The notes beneath the pieces were generated by a model. The model was not told the origin of the DNA. It saw nothing but the letters and a program-made list of their open reading frames with translations, and did no database searches. From Lysobacter_I brunescens (GTDB taxonomy: Bacteria; Pseudomonadota; Gammaproteobacteria; Xanthomonadales; Xanthomonadaceae), in contig NZ_JBHTIF010000002.1 of NCBI RefSeq assembly GCF_042677005.1, positions 62,001 to 126,000 on the forward strand: DNA of 64,000 nucleotides, in the 5' to 3' direction. A program made the position numbers and the translations under genes. Positions 24,512-33,516 of the stretch are shown in pieces (the stretch's first letter is position 1; the number at the start of each line of letters is the position of its first letter).

Positions 24512-26689
24512 TTACTTCGTGGTCAGGCCACGACGCTTCAGCAGCGGCTCGATCTGCGGATCGCGGCCGCGGAACTGCTTGAACGTGGTGATCGCATCTT
24601 CCGATCCGCCACGGCTGAGCAGCTTGGCGCGGAACCAGTCGCCGTTCTTGCGGCTCAGGCCGCCGTTCTCCTTGAACCACTCGACGCTCTCGGCATCCAG
24701 TACTTCCGACCAGATGTAGGCGTAGTAGCCGGCCGAGTAGCCGCCCATGATGTGGCTGAAGTAGGTGGTGCGGTAACGCGGCGGCACGGCGTAGAAATCG
24801 GTGCCGTTGGCCTTGAGCGCGGCTTCCTCGAATGCGATCACGTCCTTGGCTTCCGGGATCCTGTCGGCCGGCAGCTGGTGGAAGCTCTGGTCGAGCATCG
24901 CGGCGCCGAGGTATTCGGTGGTGGCGAAACCCTGGTTGAACTTCGAGGCGGCGAGGACCTTGTCGAGCAGTTCCTTCGGCATCGGCGCGCCGGTCTGGTA
25001 GTGCTTGGCGTAGTTGGCCAGCACTTCCGGCCAGTCGGCCCACATCTCGTTGACCTGCGACGGATATTCCACGAAGTCACGCGGCACGTTGGTGCCGGAG
25101 AAGCGCGGGTAGGTCACGTTCGAGAACATGCCGTGCAGGGCATGGCCGAACTCGTGGAAGGTCGTGGTCACTTCATCCCAGGTCATCAGCGTGGGCTGGC
25201 CGGCCGGCGGCTTGGGAATGTTGAGGTGATTGGCGACGACCGGCAGGTTGCCGGTGAGCTTCGACTGCGAGACGTACTCGTTCATCCACGCACCGCCGCG
25301 CTTGGACGGGCGGGCGTACATGTCGGCGAGGAAGATCGACAGCTGCTTGCCGTCGGCGTCGAATACGTCGTAGACCAGCACGTCGGGATGATAGACGGGC
25401 AGGTCGGTGCGCTGCTTGAAGGTCAGGCCGTACAGCTTGTTGGCGGCGAAGAACACGCCGTTCTCCAGCACGTTCTTCATCTCGAGATACGGCTTGAGCT
25501 GCGACTCGTCGAAGTTGTAGCGGGCCTGGCGGACCTTCTCGGCGTAGAACGCCCAGTCCCACGGCTCCAGCTTGAAGGTCGGCTCGCCCTTGGCCTTCTG
25601 CTCGGCGTCGATCACCGCCTGCATGTCGGCGGCTTCGCGCTTGGCGTTCGCCACGGCGGCCGGCGCGAGCTTGCCGAGCATCGCGTTGACGGCTTCGGCG
25701 GTACGCGCGGTTTCGTCTTCCAGCACGTAGGCGGCGTGGTTCGCATAGCCCATGATCTTCGCGCGCTCGGCACGCAGCTTCAGCACCTGCGAGACGATGC
25801 CGGTGTTGTCGAACTCGTTGCCGCGGCTGCCGCGCACGATGGACGCCTTGTACAGGCGCTCGCGCAGGGCGCGGTTCTCGAGCTGGGCGAGGGCTGGCTG
25901 GCCGGTGGTGTTGAGCAGGGCGATGACGTACTTGCCTTCCAGCTTGCGCGCCTTCGCCGCTTCGGCGGCGGCGGAGATCTGCTCGTCGGAGAGGCCGGCG
26001 AGTTCCGCCTTGGTGTCGACGACGACCGCCGAGGCGTTCACTTCGGCCAGCACGTTCTGGCTGAACTTGGTGCCCAGGGTCGCCAGTTCGGCGTTGATGG
26101 CCTTCACGCGCGCCTTCTGCGCTTCGCTGAGGCTGGCGCCGGAACGGACGAAATCGGTGTAGTAGCGTTCGACCAGGCGCACGCCTTCGGCGTCGAGGCC
26201 GAGGTCGTTGCGGCGGTCGTACAGCGACTTGATGCGCGCGAACAGCTTCGGGTTGAGCGAGATCGCGTCGCCGTGCGCGGAGAACTTCGCCGCGTAGTCG
26301 CTCTGCAGCTTCTCGCGGGCGTCGTTGGTATCGGCGCCGCTGAGGTTGAAGAACACCGCGAGGCTGCGGCCGAGGATCTGGCCGGTCTTCTCCATCGCGA
26401 CGATGGTGTTCTCGAAGGTCGCCGGTTCCGGGTTGTTCGCGATCGCGTCGACTTCCTTGAGCTGTTCGGCCATGCCGCGATCGAAGGCCGGCGCGAAATC
26501 GCTGTCCTTGATCCTGTCGAACTGAGGGTACTTCAGCGGCAGCGGGCTGTCGGCGAAAAGCGGGTTGTTCTGGGTGGCGGGGGTGGACATGGCGGGCTTC
26601 TTGTCGGCAGCGTGGGAGGCCGGCGCGGCAGCGCCAGCGAGGCCGGTGGCGATGGCCAGCGCGAGCGCGCAGGCGATGGGACGTGTCAT
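24512..26689 (-). CDS. dcp: M3-family peptidyl-dipeptidase Dcp, exported
   Basis: A 725-residue zinc oligopeptidase of family M3A. The signal peptide (residues 1-27, ending SHAAD) implies export, which fits Dcp-like enzymes of Xanthomonads rather than cytosolic OpdA. The zinc motif HEFGHALHG starts at His512, with the downstream Glu in the usual PSQVNEMW segment. Preceding blocks such as YFFADMYARPSKRGGAW-like (FLADMYARPSKRGGAWM) are characteristic. It would remove dipeptides from C-termini of short peptides in the periplasm. OpdA is the alternative name. It diverges from the TonB receptor gene. Confidence 0.93.
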   Translation of the reverse strand: MTRPIACALALAIATGLAGAAAPASHAADKKPAMSTPATQNNPLFADSPLPLKYPQFDRIKDSDFAPAFDRGMAEQLKEVDAIANNPEPATFENTIVAMEKTGQILGRSLAVFFNLSGADTNDAREKLQSDYAAKFSAHGDAISLNPKLFARIKSLYDRRNDLGLDAEGVRLVERYYTDFVRSGASLSEAQKARVKAINAELATLGTKFSQNVLAEVNASAVVVDTKAELAGLSDEQISAAAEAAKARKLEGKYVIALLNTTGQPALAQLENRALRERLYKASIVRGSRGNEFDNTGIVSQVLKLRAERAKIMGYANHAAYVLEDETARTAEAVNAMLGKLAPAAVANAKREAADMQAVIDAEQKAKGEPTFKLEPWDWAFYAEKVRQARYNFDESQLKPYLEMKNVLENGVFFAANKLYGLTFKQRTDLPVYHPDVLVYDVFDADGKQLSIFLADMYARPSKRGGAWMNEYVSQSKLTGNLPVVANHLNIPKPPAGQPTLMTWDEVTTTFHEFGHALHGMFSNVTYPRFSGTNVPRDFVEYPSQVNEMWADWPEVLANYAKHYQTGAPMPKELLDKVLAASKFNQGFATTEYLGAAMLDQSFHQLPADRIPEAKDVIAFEEAALKANGTDFYAVPPRYRTTYFSHIMGGYSAGYYAYIWSEVLDAESVEWFKENGGLSRKNGDWFRAKLLSRGGSEDAITTFKQFRGRDPQIEPLLKRRGLTTK

Positions 26690-26825
26690 GGCGGTTCTCG
26701 GCGGACGGATTGGGCGGTCGACAGGGTAACGGATGGGGGCGGAGGCCGCCCATGACGAAAGGCATGGCTCTCCGGCCCGAGTACGCGTTTCGGACCGTGG
26801 TGCCGGTGCTCTATCACGATTTGTT

Positions 26826-26831
26826 TACAAT
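26826..26831 (+). promoter_or_regulatory. Candidate -10 box for the TonB receptor
   Basis: TACAAT, in the only AT-rich patch of the dcp/TonB-receptor spacer, lies 80 bases before the receptor ATG. No convincing -35 was found at the right distance. Confidence 0.3.
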
Positions 26832-26911
26832 TCGCGGCCTGTTCGGGCCCTGATTCCGACATGATCGGCAAGTCGGGCCGTTCGCCCCGTTCACACTCCC
26901 GAGGACTCCGC

Positions 26912-29191
26912 ATGACCACCCCGCACCGTTCGAACCGCGCCCTGCGCCTGGGCGGCCTCGCCGCCGCCGTGCTGCTGGCCCTCCCGAGCATGGCCCTGCC
27001 CGTCATGGCCCAGGAGACCGCGTCGCCCGACGCGCCCGAGCTGGACACCATCACCGTCACCGCGCAGCGCCGGACCGAGAACATCCAGGACGTGCCGATG
27101 GCGATCACGACGATGGATCGCGAGAAGGTCGAGGCCCTCACCGCCAGCGGCGACGACATCCGCCTGCTCTCGGGCCGTCTGCCGAGCCTGAACATCGAAT
27201 CCTCGTTCGGCCGCGCCTTCCCGCGTTTCTACGTCCGCGGCCTGGGCAACACCGACTTCGATCTCAACGCCTCGCAGCCGGTGTCGCTGGTGTACGACGG
27301 CGTGGTGCAGGAGAACCCGATCCTCAAGGGCTTCCCGCTGTTCGACCTCGACGGCATCGAAATGGCGCGCGGCCCGCAGGGCACGCTGTTCGGCCGCAAC
27401 TCGCCGGCCGGCATCATCAAGTTCGAATCCGCCCGTCCGCAGGACGAGTTCGGCGGCTACGCGCGCATCGGTGTCGGCGACCGTCGCCAGGTGAACCTGG
27501 AGGGTGCGATCACCGGCCCGGTCGGCGAACACACGTCCGCGCGCCTGTCGATCATGCGCCAGAGTCGCGCGGATTGGGTCGACAATATCAACAATGGCCC
27601 GGGCGACGATCTGGAAGGCTATGAAGAGAACGCCGCGCGCCTGCAGTTCCTGTTCAAGCCGAGCGACACCTTCGAAGCGCTGGCGAATGTCCATGCGCGC
27701 AAGCTTGAAGGCACCGCGCGCCTGTTCCGCGCCAGCATCATCAAGCCGGGCACCAATGAACTGCGCGACGATTTCGATCGCGATCAGGTCTCCATCGACG
27801 GCGTGAACGAGCAGCAGCTCGACCAGGTCGGCGGCAACCTGCGCATGCGCTGGGATTTCGGCAAGGTCAGCCTGCATTCGATCACCGGCTACGAGAGCGT
27901 CGATGCCTTCAGCCGTGGCGACATCGACGGCGGTTCGCGCTACGTAGGTCCGTTCCCGCCGCCGTTCGCGTTGGGTCAGGCGTCGTTCCCCGCCGAATCC
28001 GCCGACGGCCTGCCGCGCCATCGCCAGTGGAGCCAGGAATTCCGCGTCGAATCCAACGAGTGGGGCCGCTTCGACTGGCAGGCCGGTCTGTTCTGGTTCG
28101 ATGAAAGTATCAAGGTCGACAGCTTCAGCTACGACACCTTGCCGTCCGGCAGCGTGCAGAACGGTTACGCCACGCAGCGCCAGGACAACACGGCGTGGGC
28201 GGTGTTCGCTTCGGGCGATTTCGAAGTGAGCGACCGCTTCACGCTGCGCGGCGGCCTGCGCTACACCGACGACCGCAAGGAATTCGTCGCCGAGCGCGTC
28301 GTCGGTCCGTTCGGCCCGCCGATCGCACCGATCAAGGTCAGCCCGGAAGACACCAACCTCAGCTGGGACCTCAGCGGCGTGTTCGAGGCCAGCGACAACG
28401 TGAACCTGTACGCCCGCGTCGCCACCGGCTTCCGCGCCCCGAGCGTGCAAGGCCGCCTGATGTTCGCCAATGCCGCGCTGCCGTCGAACCAGTTGGTCAC
28501 CGTGGCCGACAGCGAGACCGTGCTGTCCTACGAGGCCGGCGTGAAGGCGACGCTGTGGGACAACCGCCTGCGCCTGGGCTTCGCGCTGTACCGCTATACC
28601 GTCGACGACCAGCAGCTGACCGCCGTCGGTGGCGCCAGCAACATCGCCACCCTCGTCAACGCCGACCGCAGCGTCGGCCAGGGCGCGGAACTCGACCTGC
28701 AGGCATGGCTGACCGACCACCTGTTCGTCACGTTCGGCGCCAGCTACAACGACACCGAAATCCAGGACCGGACCCTGAGCGTGTTCCAGTGTGGCGCGAA
28801 CTGCACGCCCCTCGATCCGGTTGGTCCGATCGGGGGCACGCGTCTGATCGACGGCAATCCGCTGCCGCAAGCGCCCAAGCACGTCTACAACCTCACCGCG
28901 CGCTACGGCATTCCGATCGGCAACGCCGAGTTCTTCATCTACACGGACTGGGCGTACCGCAGCAAGGTCAATTTCTTCCTGTACGAATCGACCGAGTTCA
29001 CCGGCGATCCGCTGCTGGAAGGCGGCCTGCGCCTGGGCGTGAACTGGAAGGACGGCCGTTACGAAGTCGCGGCCTACGGCCGCAACATCACCGACGAGGA
29101 AGCGATCGTCGGCGCGATCGACTTCAACAACCTCACCGGCTTCCTCAACGAGCCGCGTACCTGGGGCCTGGAGTTCAAGGCGAACTTCTGA
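26912..29191 (+). CDS. TonB-dependent outer-membrane receptor
   Basis: A 759-residue outer-membrane receptor. A signal peptide (to about residue 34, ending VMAQE) is followed by the TonB-box-like DTITVTAQRR, a plug domain (FPRFYVRGLGNTDFDLN, VQENPILKGFPLFDLDGIEMARGPQGTLFGRNSPAG-type segment) and the 22-strand barrel ending in GLEFKANF with a terminal aromatic residue. It resembles the large group with FRGL/GNTD plugs used for complex organic substrates or siderophores; the ligand is unknown. The ATG has a GAGGA site. A strong terminator follows. Confidence 0.94.
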   Translation: MTTPHRSNRALRLGGLAAAVLLALPSMALPVMAQETASPDAPELDTITVTAQRRTENIQDVPMAITTMDREKVEALTASGDDIRLLSGRLPSLNIESSFGRAFPRFYVRGLGNTDFDLNASQPVSLVYDGVVQENPILKGFPLFDLDGIEMARGPQGTLFGRNSPAGIIKFESARPQDEFGGYARIGVGDRRQVNLEGAITGPVGEHTSARLSIMRQSRADWVDNINNGPGDDLEGYEENAARLQFLFKPSDTFEALANVHARKLEGTARLFRASIIKPGTNELRDDFDRDQVSIDGVNEQQLDQVGGNLRMRWDFGKVSLHSITGYESVDAFSRGDIDGGSRYVGPFPPPFALGQASFPAESADGLPRHRQWSQEFRVESNEWGRFDWQAGLFWFDESIKVDSFSYDTLPSGSVQNGYATQRQDNTAWAVFASGDFEVSDRFTLRGGLRYTDDRKEFVAERVVGPFGPPIAPIKVSPEDTNLSWDLSGVFEASDNVNLYARVATGFRAPSVQGRLMFANAALPSNQLVTVADSETVLSYEAGVKATLWDNRLRLGFALYRYTVDDQQLTAVGGASNIATLVNADRSVGQGAELDLQAWLTDHLFVTFGASYNDTEIQDRTLSVFQCGANCTPLDPVGPIGGTRLIDGNPLPQAPKHVYNLTARYGIPIGNAEFFIYTDWAYRSKVNFFLYESTEFTGDPLLEGGLRLGVNWKDGRYEVAAYGRNITDEEAIVGAIDFNNLTGFLNEPRTWGLEFKANF

Positions 29192-29224
29192 TCGCTGTCG
29201 ATCCCGATTCCCATGCAATGAACG

Positions 29225-29257
29225 AACGGGCGCCGATCACGGCGCCCGTTTCGTTTT
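29225..29257 (+). terminator. Terminator of the TonB receptor gene
   Basis: An 11-bp perfect stem (29225-29235 with 29240-29250) with an ATCA loop is followed by TCGTTTT. Confidence 0.92.
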
Positions 29258-29307
29258 CATGCCGCGATACTTGCGCAGCATGGCTGATGCTTGCGCCGCA
29301 TGGTGAT

Positions 29308-29477
29308 TGTAGAGCGGAGCTTGCTCCGCTCATTCCTTGCAGGCACAAGCATGCCGTGCCTCCCGCTTGCAGAGCGGATCGAAGATCCGCTGCACCGCAC
29401 CCGCCAGCCTGTGCATCTTCCGTGTCGACATGATGCAGGCTACGGACAGCGAGCAGCGGAGCAAGCTCCGCTCTACA
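29308..29477. repeat. GTAG-type REP triplet (inverted pair with a central hairpin)
   Basis: A 23-base palindromic unit headed by GTAG (29308-29330, GAGCGGAGCTTGCTCCGCT core) is repeated as its exact reverse complement at 29455-29477. A related hairpin (AGCGGATC-GAA-GATCCGCT, 29373-29391) lies between. GTAG-headed REPs are known in Stenotrophomonas and relatives and are thought to be mobilised by RAYT transposases. It lies between the convergent TonB receptor and MerR genes. No RAYT gene is in the window. Confidence 0.85.
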
Positions 29478-29482
29478 GCGGC

Positions 29483-30253
29483 TTAGGCGCCGTGCCGCGC
29501 CGCATTCGCACGCACGGCAGCCTCGATGTAGGCCGCGAGGCCGTCCGCCTGGCGGTCGTAATGCGCCTGGAAGCGTGGATCGGCGGTGTACATCGCCGCG
29601 ACGTTCGCATGCATCGCGTGATCGCAGGGGTAATGGTGCCGCTCGATGTGTTCGCGATGCGATTCGGCCAGTGCCATCGCCGTCTCGCTGTCTGAGGCAT
29701 CGCCACGCTGCATCGCTTCGATGAACGTGTGCGTGATCGCGTCCGCTTCGGCCTGGATGCGTGCCCAGTCGTCCTTCGAATAGCCCCGGGTGCGGGTTTG
29801 CGAGATTTTCCAGGCATCGCCTTCGCCCCAGCGCTGCCGCGCCTCTTCGGCGTACTCGCCGTTGTGGAAGGTGTCGAAGCCGTCGAACAAGTGTTCGGTC
29901 TGCATGATCATGTCTCCATCGAGTGTCTGAAGGGTTGCATCGACCGCCTTCAGGACCGATTCCCCATGGCGCAGTCGCGACTGCAGTGCCGCGCGTTGCT
30001 CGACGAGCGCCGCGCGCCGGCGTTCCGGCGGAGCGTCGATCAGGTCGCGCACGATCTCCAGCGTGAGCCCCAGTTCGCGGAACAGCAGCACCTGCTGCAG
30101 CCGGCGCAGGTCGTCGTCCGTGTACAGCCGATACCCGGCTGCGCTGCGCATCGACGGCGACACCAGGCCGATGTCGTCGTAATGGTGCAGGGCACGGACG
30201 GTCAGTCCGGTGAGTGCGGCAACGCGTCCGATGGTGAGTGGCGGGAGGGACAT
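29483..30253 (-). CDS. MerR-family regulator with TipAS-like domain
   Basis: A 256-residue regulator. The N-terminal MerR helix-turn-helix (IGRVAALTGLTVRALHHYDD, about residues 8-27, then GYRLYTDDDLRRLQQ) is followed by a dimerisation helix and a C-terminal TipAS-like domain (HNGEYAEEARQRWGEGDAW and HHYPCDHAMHANVAAMY). TipAS domains bind peptide antibiotics such as thiostrepton in Streptomyces; the ligand here is unknown. An upstream in-frame GTG adds three residues. The target promoter is not evident. Confidence 0.9.
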   Translation of the reverse strand: MSLPPLTIGRVAALTGLTVRALHHYDDIGLVSPSMRSAAGYRLYTDDDLRRLQQVLLFRELGLTLEIVRDLIDAPPERRRAALVEQRAALQSRLRHGESVLKAVDATLQTLDGDMIMQTEHLFDGFDTFHNGEYAEEARQRWGEGDAWKISQTRTRGYSKDDWARIQAEADAITHTFIEAMQRGDASDSETAMALAESHREHIERHHYPCDHAMHANVAAMYTADPRFQAHYDRQADGLAAYIEAAVRANAARHGA

Positions 30254-30338
30254 GCGGGTCACGAGGGTGTCGATGCGGGGTGCATGCTGCGGCCTGACGC
30301 CGCGTGAGGGTCAAGCGCCGACAGGTGTTTCGATCAGC

Positions 30339-30995
30339 TCAATGCGTCGCACCCGCGCCGATCCGCAGGTCCCGGCGCGTGCGCAGGGCGGTATCGATGC
30401 TGATCCGCAGGCCGGCGACGACCGTGTCCAGGTCGAGCGATGGCGTGCCCGGCATGGTTGCCACCTGCTGCGGCAGGTACGGGATGTGCAGGAAGCCGCC
30501 GCGCACGCGTGTGCCGGCGAGGGCGTGCATCAGCACGTAGAAGACCTGGTTGCAGACGAAGGTGCCGGCGGTCTGCGAGATCTCGGCGGGAATGCCGGCG
30601 GCGTGAAGATCGGCGTGCATGGCCTTGATCGGCAGGCTCGTGAAGTATGCGGCCGGCCCGCGCGCGACGACCGGGGTGTCGACGGGCTGTGCGCCGGCGT
30701 TGTCGAGGATGCGCGCATCGTTGACGTTGATCGCCACGCGCTCCAGCGACAGCGCCGCGCGACCGCCGGCCTGACCGACGCAGAGCACCAGCTCCGGCGC
30801 ATGCCGACGCAGCGCGGCACGCAGCGCCCTCGGCGCGCCGGCGAAGGTCGTCGGCAACTGTTCCGAGACGATGCATCGGCCGGCGATGGTCTCGCCGTGA
30901 AGCTGCGAGACGGCTTCCCAGCTCGGGTTGATCGTGTCGTCGCCGAACGGGTCGAAGCCGGTGAGCAGAACGGTGTGGGGCTGTCGTTGCGCCAT
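30339..30995 (-). CDS. pcp: Pyroglutamyl-peptidase I
   Basis: Pcp removes N-terminal pyroglutamate from peptides. The 218-residue product has the catalytic triad in place: Glu85 in LERVAIN, Cys148 in GTFVCNQVFY and His170 in FLHIPYLP, plus the N-terminal TGFDPFG. It is the last gene of a leftward operon with DUF979, DUF969 and pxpA (gap of four bases to DUF979). The operon therefore releases pyroglutamate (Pcp), may transport it (DUF969/979) and opens it to glutamate (PxpABC). Confidence 0.95.
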   Translation of the reverse strand: MAQRQPHTVLLTGFDPFGDDTINPSWEAVSQLHGETIAGRCIVSEQLPTTFAGAPRALRAALRRHAPELVLCVGQAGGRAALSLERVAINVNDARILDNAGAQPVDTPVVARGPAAYFTSLPIKAMHADLHAAGIPAEISQTAGTFVCNQVFYVLMHALAGTRVRGGFLHIPYLPQQVATMPGTPSLDLDTVVAGLRISIDTALRTRRDLRIGAGATH

Positions 30996-30999
30996 GGCG

Positions 31000-31956
31000 T
31001 CACCGGAAGGCGATGAAGTACATCAGCAGGATGTTGCACACGAGCAGCAGCGCGCCGGTTCGCCACTGCGCGCGTATCACGCCGTAAGGATCCTTCAGTT
31101 CGAGCAGTGCGGCGGGCACCAGGTTGAAGTTGGCCGCCATCGGCGTCATCAGCGTGCCGCAGTAGCCCGAGAGCATGCCGATCGCCGCAAGCGACGCCGC
31201 ATCGGCGCCATGCAGCTGCACCAGCAGGGGCAGGGCGATGCCGCCGGTCATCACCGGGAAGGCCGCGAAGGCATTGCCCATGATGATGGTGAACAGTGCC
31301 ATGCCCAGCCCGTAGGCAAGCACGATCAGGAACGTGTTGTCGGTCGGCACGATCGCGCGCACCACGCCGGAGACCGCTGCATCGACGCCGGACGCCTGGA
31401 ACACGCTGCCCAGCGTGGCCAGCAGCAGCGGCAGCAGCGCCGCCCAGCCGATCGCATCGACGAGGCGACGCGACTGCTCGACGGCGCTGCCCGGCGATTG
31501 CCGCGTCATCGTGCAGGCCACGACCAGGGCGATGACGCAGGCAACCGTCAGCGAGGTCAGCGTCGCGGTGTTGGCGCTGTCGAACAGGGGCGTGCCGTCG
31601 ATCTGCAGGTGCTTGGCGGACAGCGTGCCGATCACGGTGATCGCCGGAATCAGCAGGGCCGGCAGGAACAGGCGATGACCGAAACGCGCGGCATCGCTGC
31701 GCTTCGCCTCGGGCGTGCTTTCGGCGTAGCGTCCGCCGCGCAGGCCACCGAAGCCGGCGATCAGCACGAGCAGCACCACGCAGCCGCCGACGACGCGCAC
31801 CGGCATGTGTTCGGCGACGAACAGCAGCAGGACGAGCACGGCCCAGAACAGCGCGGTGGTATGGCGACGCGGGTTGCCGGTGTCGCGCAGGCCGCGCCAG
31901 GCCAGTGCGCCGAAGTAGAGGCCGAGCAGCCAGTAGAGCGGGGTCAGCGTGATCAT
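31000..31956 (-). CDS. DUF979 membrane protein
   Basis: A 318-residue membrane protein with about nine to ten hydrophobic segments. DUF979 and DUF969 are adjacent in many genomes and look like two halves of a transporter; the GGIALPLLVQLHGADAASLAAIGMLSGYCGTLMTPMAANFN-type segment at about 240-280 is the conserved part. The start overlaps the DUF969 stop by four bases. Role inferred from the pxp/pcp context: uptake of pyroglutamate or short pyroglutamyl peptides. Confidence 0.9.
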   Translation of the reverse strand: MITLTPLYWLLGLYFGALAWRGLRDTGNPRRHTTALFWAVLVLLLFVAEHMPVRVVGGCVVLLVLIAGFGGLRGGRYAESTPEAKRSDAARFGHRLFLPALLIPAITVIGTLSAKHLQIDGTPLFDSANTATLTSLTVACVIALVVACTMTRQSPGSAVEQSRRLVDAIGWAALLPLLLATLGSVFQASGVDAAVSGVVRAIVPTDNTFLIVLAYGLGMALFTIIMGNAFAAFPVMTGGIALPLLVQLHGADAASLAAIGMLSGYCGTLMTPMAANFNLVPAALLELKDPYGVIRAQWRTGALLLVCNILLMYFIAFR

Positions 31957-32693
31957 GCTTCGCCCTTGTTCGACGCGCGTTCCGCAGCGTCGCGCGCGGC
32001 GCGCAACGCGATCGTGCGTTCGAGCCTGTGGATGCGCCAGCTGTGGATGACGAAGGCGCAGATCGCGGTGGGAATGCCCCACAGTGCGATCTTCAGCGGT
32101 TCCAGTTCGATGCCGTTGTCGGCGAAGAAGGCCTGGATCAGCAGCACCGCGCCGAAGGCGATGAAGATGTCCTCGCCGAAGAACAGGCCGACATTGTCTG
32201 TTCCGGCGGCCATGGCGCGCACGCGTTCGCGCTCGTCGTCGGTCAGCGTGCCGTGCTTCGTTTCGGCGGTCGCCTCGGACATCGGCGCGACCAGCGGGCG
32301 CACGGTCTGCGGATGACCGCCGACGCTGGTCAGGCCGAGCGCAGACAGCAGTTGTCGCACGAACAGGTAGATCACCAGCAGTCGCGTCATCGTCGCGCCG
32401 CGCAGGCGCGCGATCCACGCCTGCGTGTGCTCCTTCAGTCCATGGCGCTCCAGCAGGCCGATCACCGGCAGCGTCGCCAGGAACAGCAGCAGGAAGCGTT
32501 TCTCGGTGAAGGCTTTGCCGAGAATGTCCAGCACCTCCAGGGGCGAGAGCTTCGCCGCCAGCCCGGTGATGAAACCGGCGGCAACCACGACCAAAGCGGG
32601 ATTCAGGCGCAGGGCGAAGCCGAGCACGACGGCGGCGACGCCGATCAGCGGCCAGTAGTTGACGAGGGACGCGTTGACGAGGGGCTCGGTCAT
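31953..32693 (-). CDS. DUF969 membrane protein
   Basis: A 246-residue membrane protein with about six hydrophobic segments. Conserved blocks are WPLIGVAAVVLGFALRLNPALVVVA-type N-terminus, LFLATLPVIGLLERHGLKE, and LLSALGLTSVGGHPQTVRPLV. The ATG at 32693 gives the family N-terminus (MTEPLVN); earlier codons belong to the pxpA end. It sits between pxpA (four-base gap) and DUF979 (four-base overlap) and probably forms a transporter with the latter. Confidence 0.9.
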   Translation of the reverse strand: MTEPLVNASLVNYWPLIGVAAVVLGFALRLNPALVVVAAGFITGLAAKLSPLEVLDILGKAFTEKRFLLLFLATLPVIGLLERHGLKEHTQAWIARLRGATMTRLLVIYLFVRQLLSALGLTSVGGHPQTVRPLVAPMSEATAETKHGTLTDDERERVRAMAAGTDNVGLFFGEDIFIAFGAVLLIQAFFADNGIELEPLKIALWGIPTAICAFVIHSWRIHRLERTIALRAARDAAERASNKGEA

Positions 32694-32697
32694 GCGA

Positions 32698-33441
32698 TCA
32701 GTCCAGTGCGGCGACGCGGATATCGAAACGGGCGAGGCGGTCGCGCACCGCGCGTGCGACGGCGATCGCATCGACGCGATCGCCGTGCATGCACAGCGTG
32801 TCCGCGCGCAGCATCAGCGGGCGTCCGCGCTCGTCCTTGGCCAAGCCGAGAGAGGCGAGCATGAACGCGCGTTCGGCCACCTCCTCCGGCGAGTCGACCA
32901 CCGCGCCCGGGCGATCGCGCGGCAGCAGGCGGCCCTCGGTGTCGTAGCCCCGATCCGGAAACACTTCGTGCGCGACATCGATGCCGAGGGTGCGCGCGAT
33001 GTTCAGCATCTCCGAGCCCGACAGCCCGACCAGGCGCAGCGACGGATCGATCCGCTGCACCGTGCGTGCGACCGCCGCCGCGACCTCGACATCACGCGCC
33101 GCCCGGTTGTACAGCGCGCCATGCAGCTTCACGTGGCGTACCGGCACGCCGTGCGCACGGGCGAGCGAGAGGAAATGATCGACCTGCACCTGCACCAGCG
33201 CCGCGATCTCCTGCGCCGACTGCCCGGTTTCGCGGCGACCGAAGTGCTCGCGCTCGGCGTAGCCCGGATGCGCACCGACGACCACGCCGTGCGCCGCGCA
33301 GAGACGCAGGGTCGCGCCGATGGTGGCGTCGTCGCCCGCATGCGCGCCGCAGGAGATGTTCGCGGTGGAAATCAGCGGCACGATGTCGGCATCGTTGCCG
33401 CAGCCTTCGCCGAGATCGCAGTTGAGGTCGATGGTGTGCAT
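32698..33441 (-). CDS. pxpA: 5-oxoprolinase subunit A (LamB/YcsF family)
   Basis: PxpA, with PxpB and PxpC, makes up the bacterial ATP-dependent 5-oxoprolinase that converts pyroglutamate to glutamate. The 247-residue product has the family signature DLNCDLGEGCGND at the N-terminus, ANISCGAHAGDD, VGAHPGYAEREHFGRR and the C-terminal LCMHGD. The ATG at 33441 gives that N-terminus directly. Its partners pxpBC are on the same strand 3.4 kb upstream, separated by an effector/immunity pair (33517-36797). Confidence 0.95.
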   Translation of the reverse strand: MHTIDLNCDLGEGCGNDADIVPLISTANISCGAHAGDDATIGATLRLCAAHGVVVGAHPGYAEREHFGRRETGQSAQEIAALVQVQVDHFLSLARAHGVPVRHVKLHGALYNRAARDVEVAAAVARTVQRIDPSLRLVGLSGSEMLNIARTLGIDVAHEVFPDRGYDTEGRLLPRDRPGAVVDSPEEVAERAFMLASLGLAKDERGRPLMLRADTLCMHGDRVDAIAVARAVRDRLARFDIRVAALD

Positions 33442-33516
33442 GTCGGAGGTCGTCGGGCGATGGTGCAGCGTATGTGGGCTGCGCTGAAAATGCATGATGC
33501 AGTGCAGTGGCGCGCG

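Noticed and set aside
24506..26755. 749-codon open frame on the plus strand
   Set aside because: It lies opposite dcp, which has intact catalytic motifs; the plus-strand product has only repetitive Val/Gly/Arg composition.
26891..29218. 775-codon open frame on the minus strand
   Set aside because: Antisense to the TonB receptor, which has a clear signal, plug and barrel.
29308..29477. Inverted repeat as ends of an insertion sequence
   Set aside because: Only about 125 bases lie between the arms, with no transposase frame and no target duplication seen. A REP cluster fits better.
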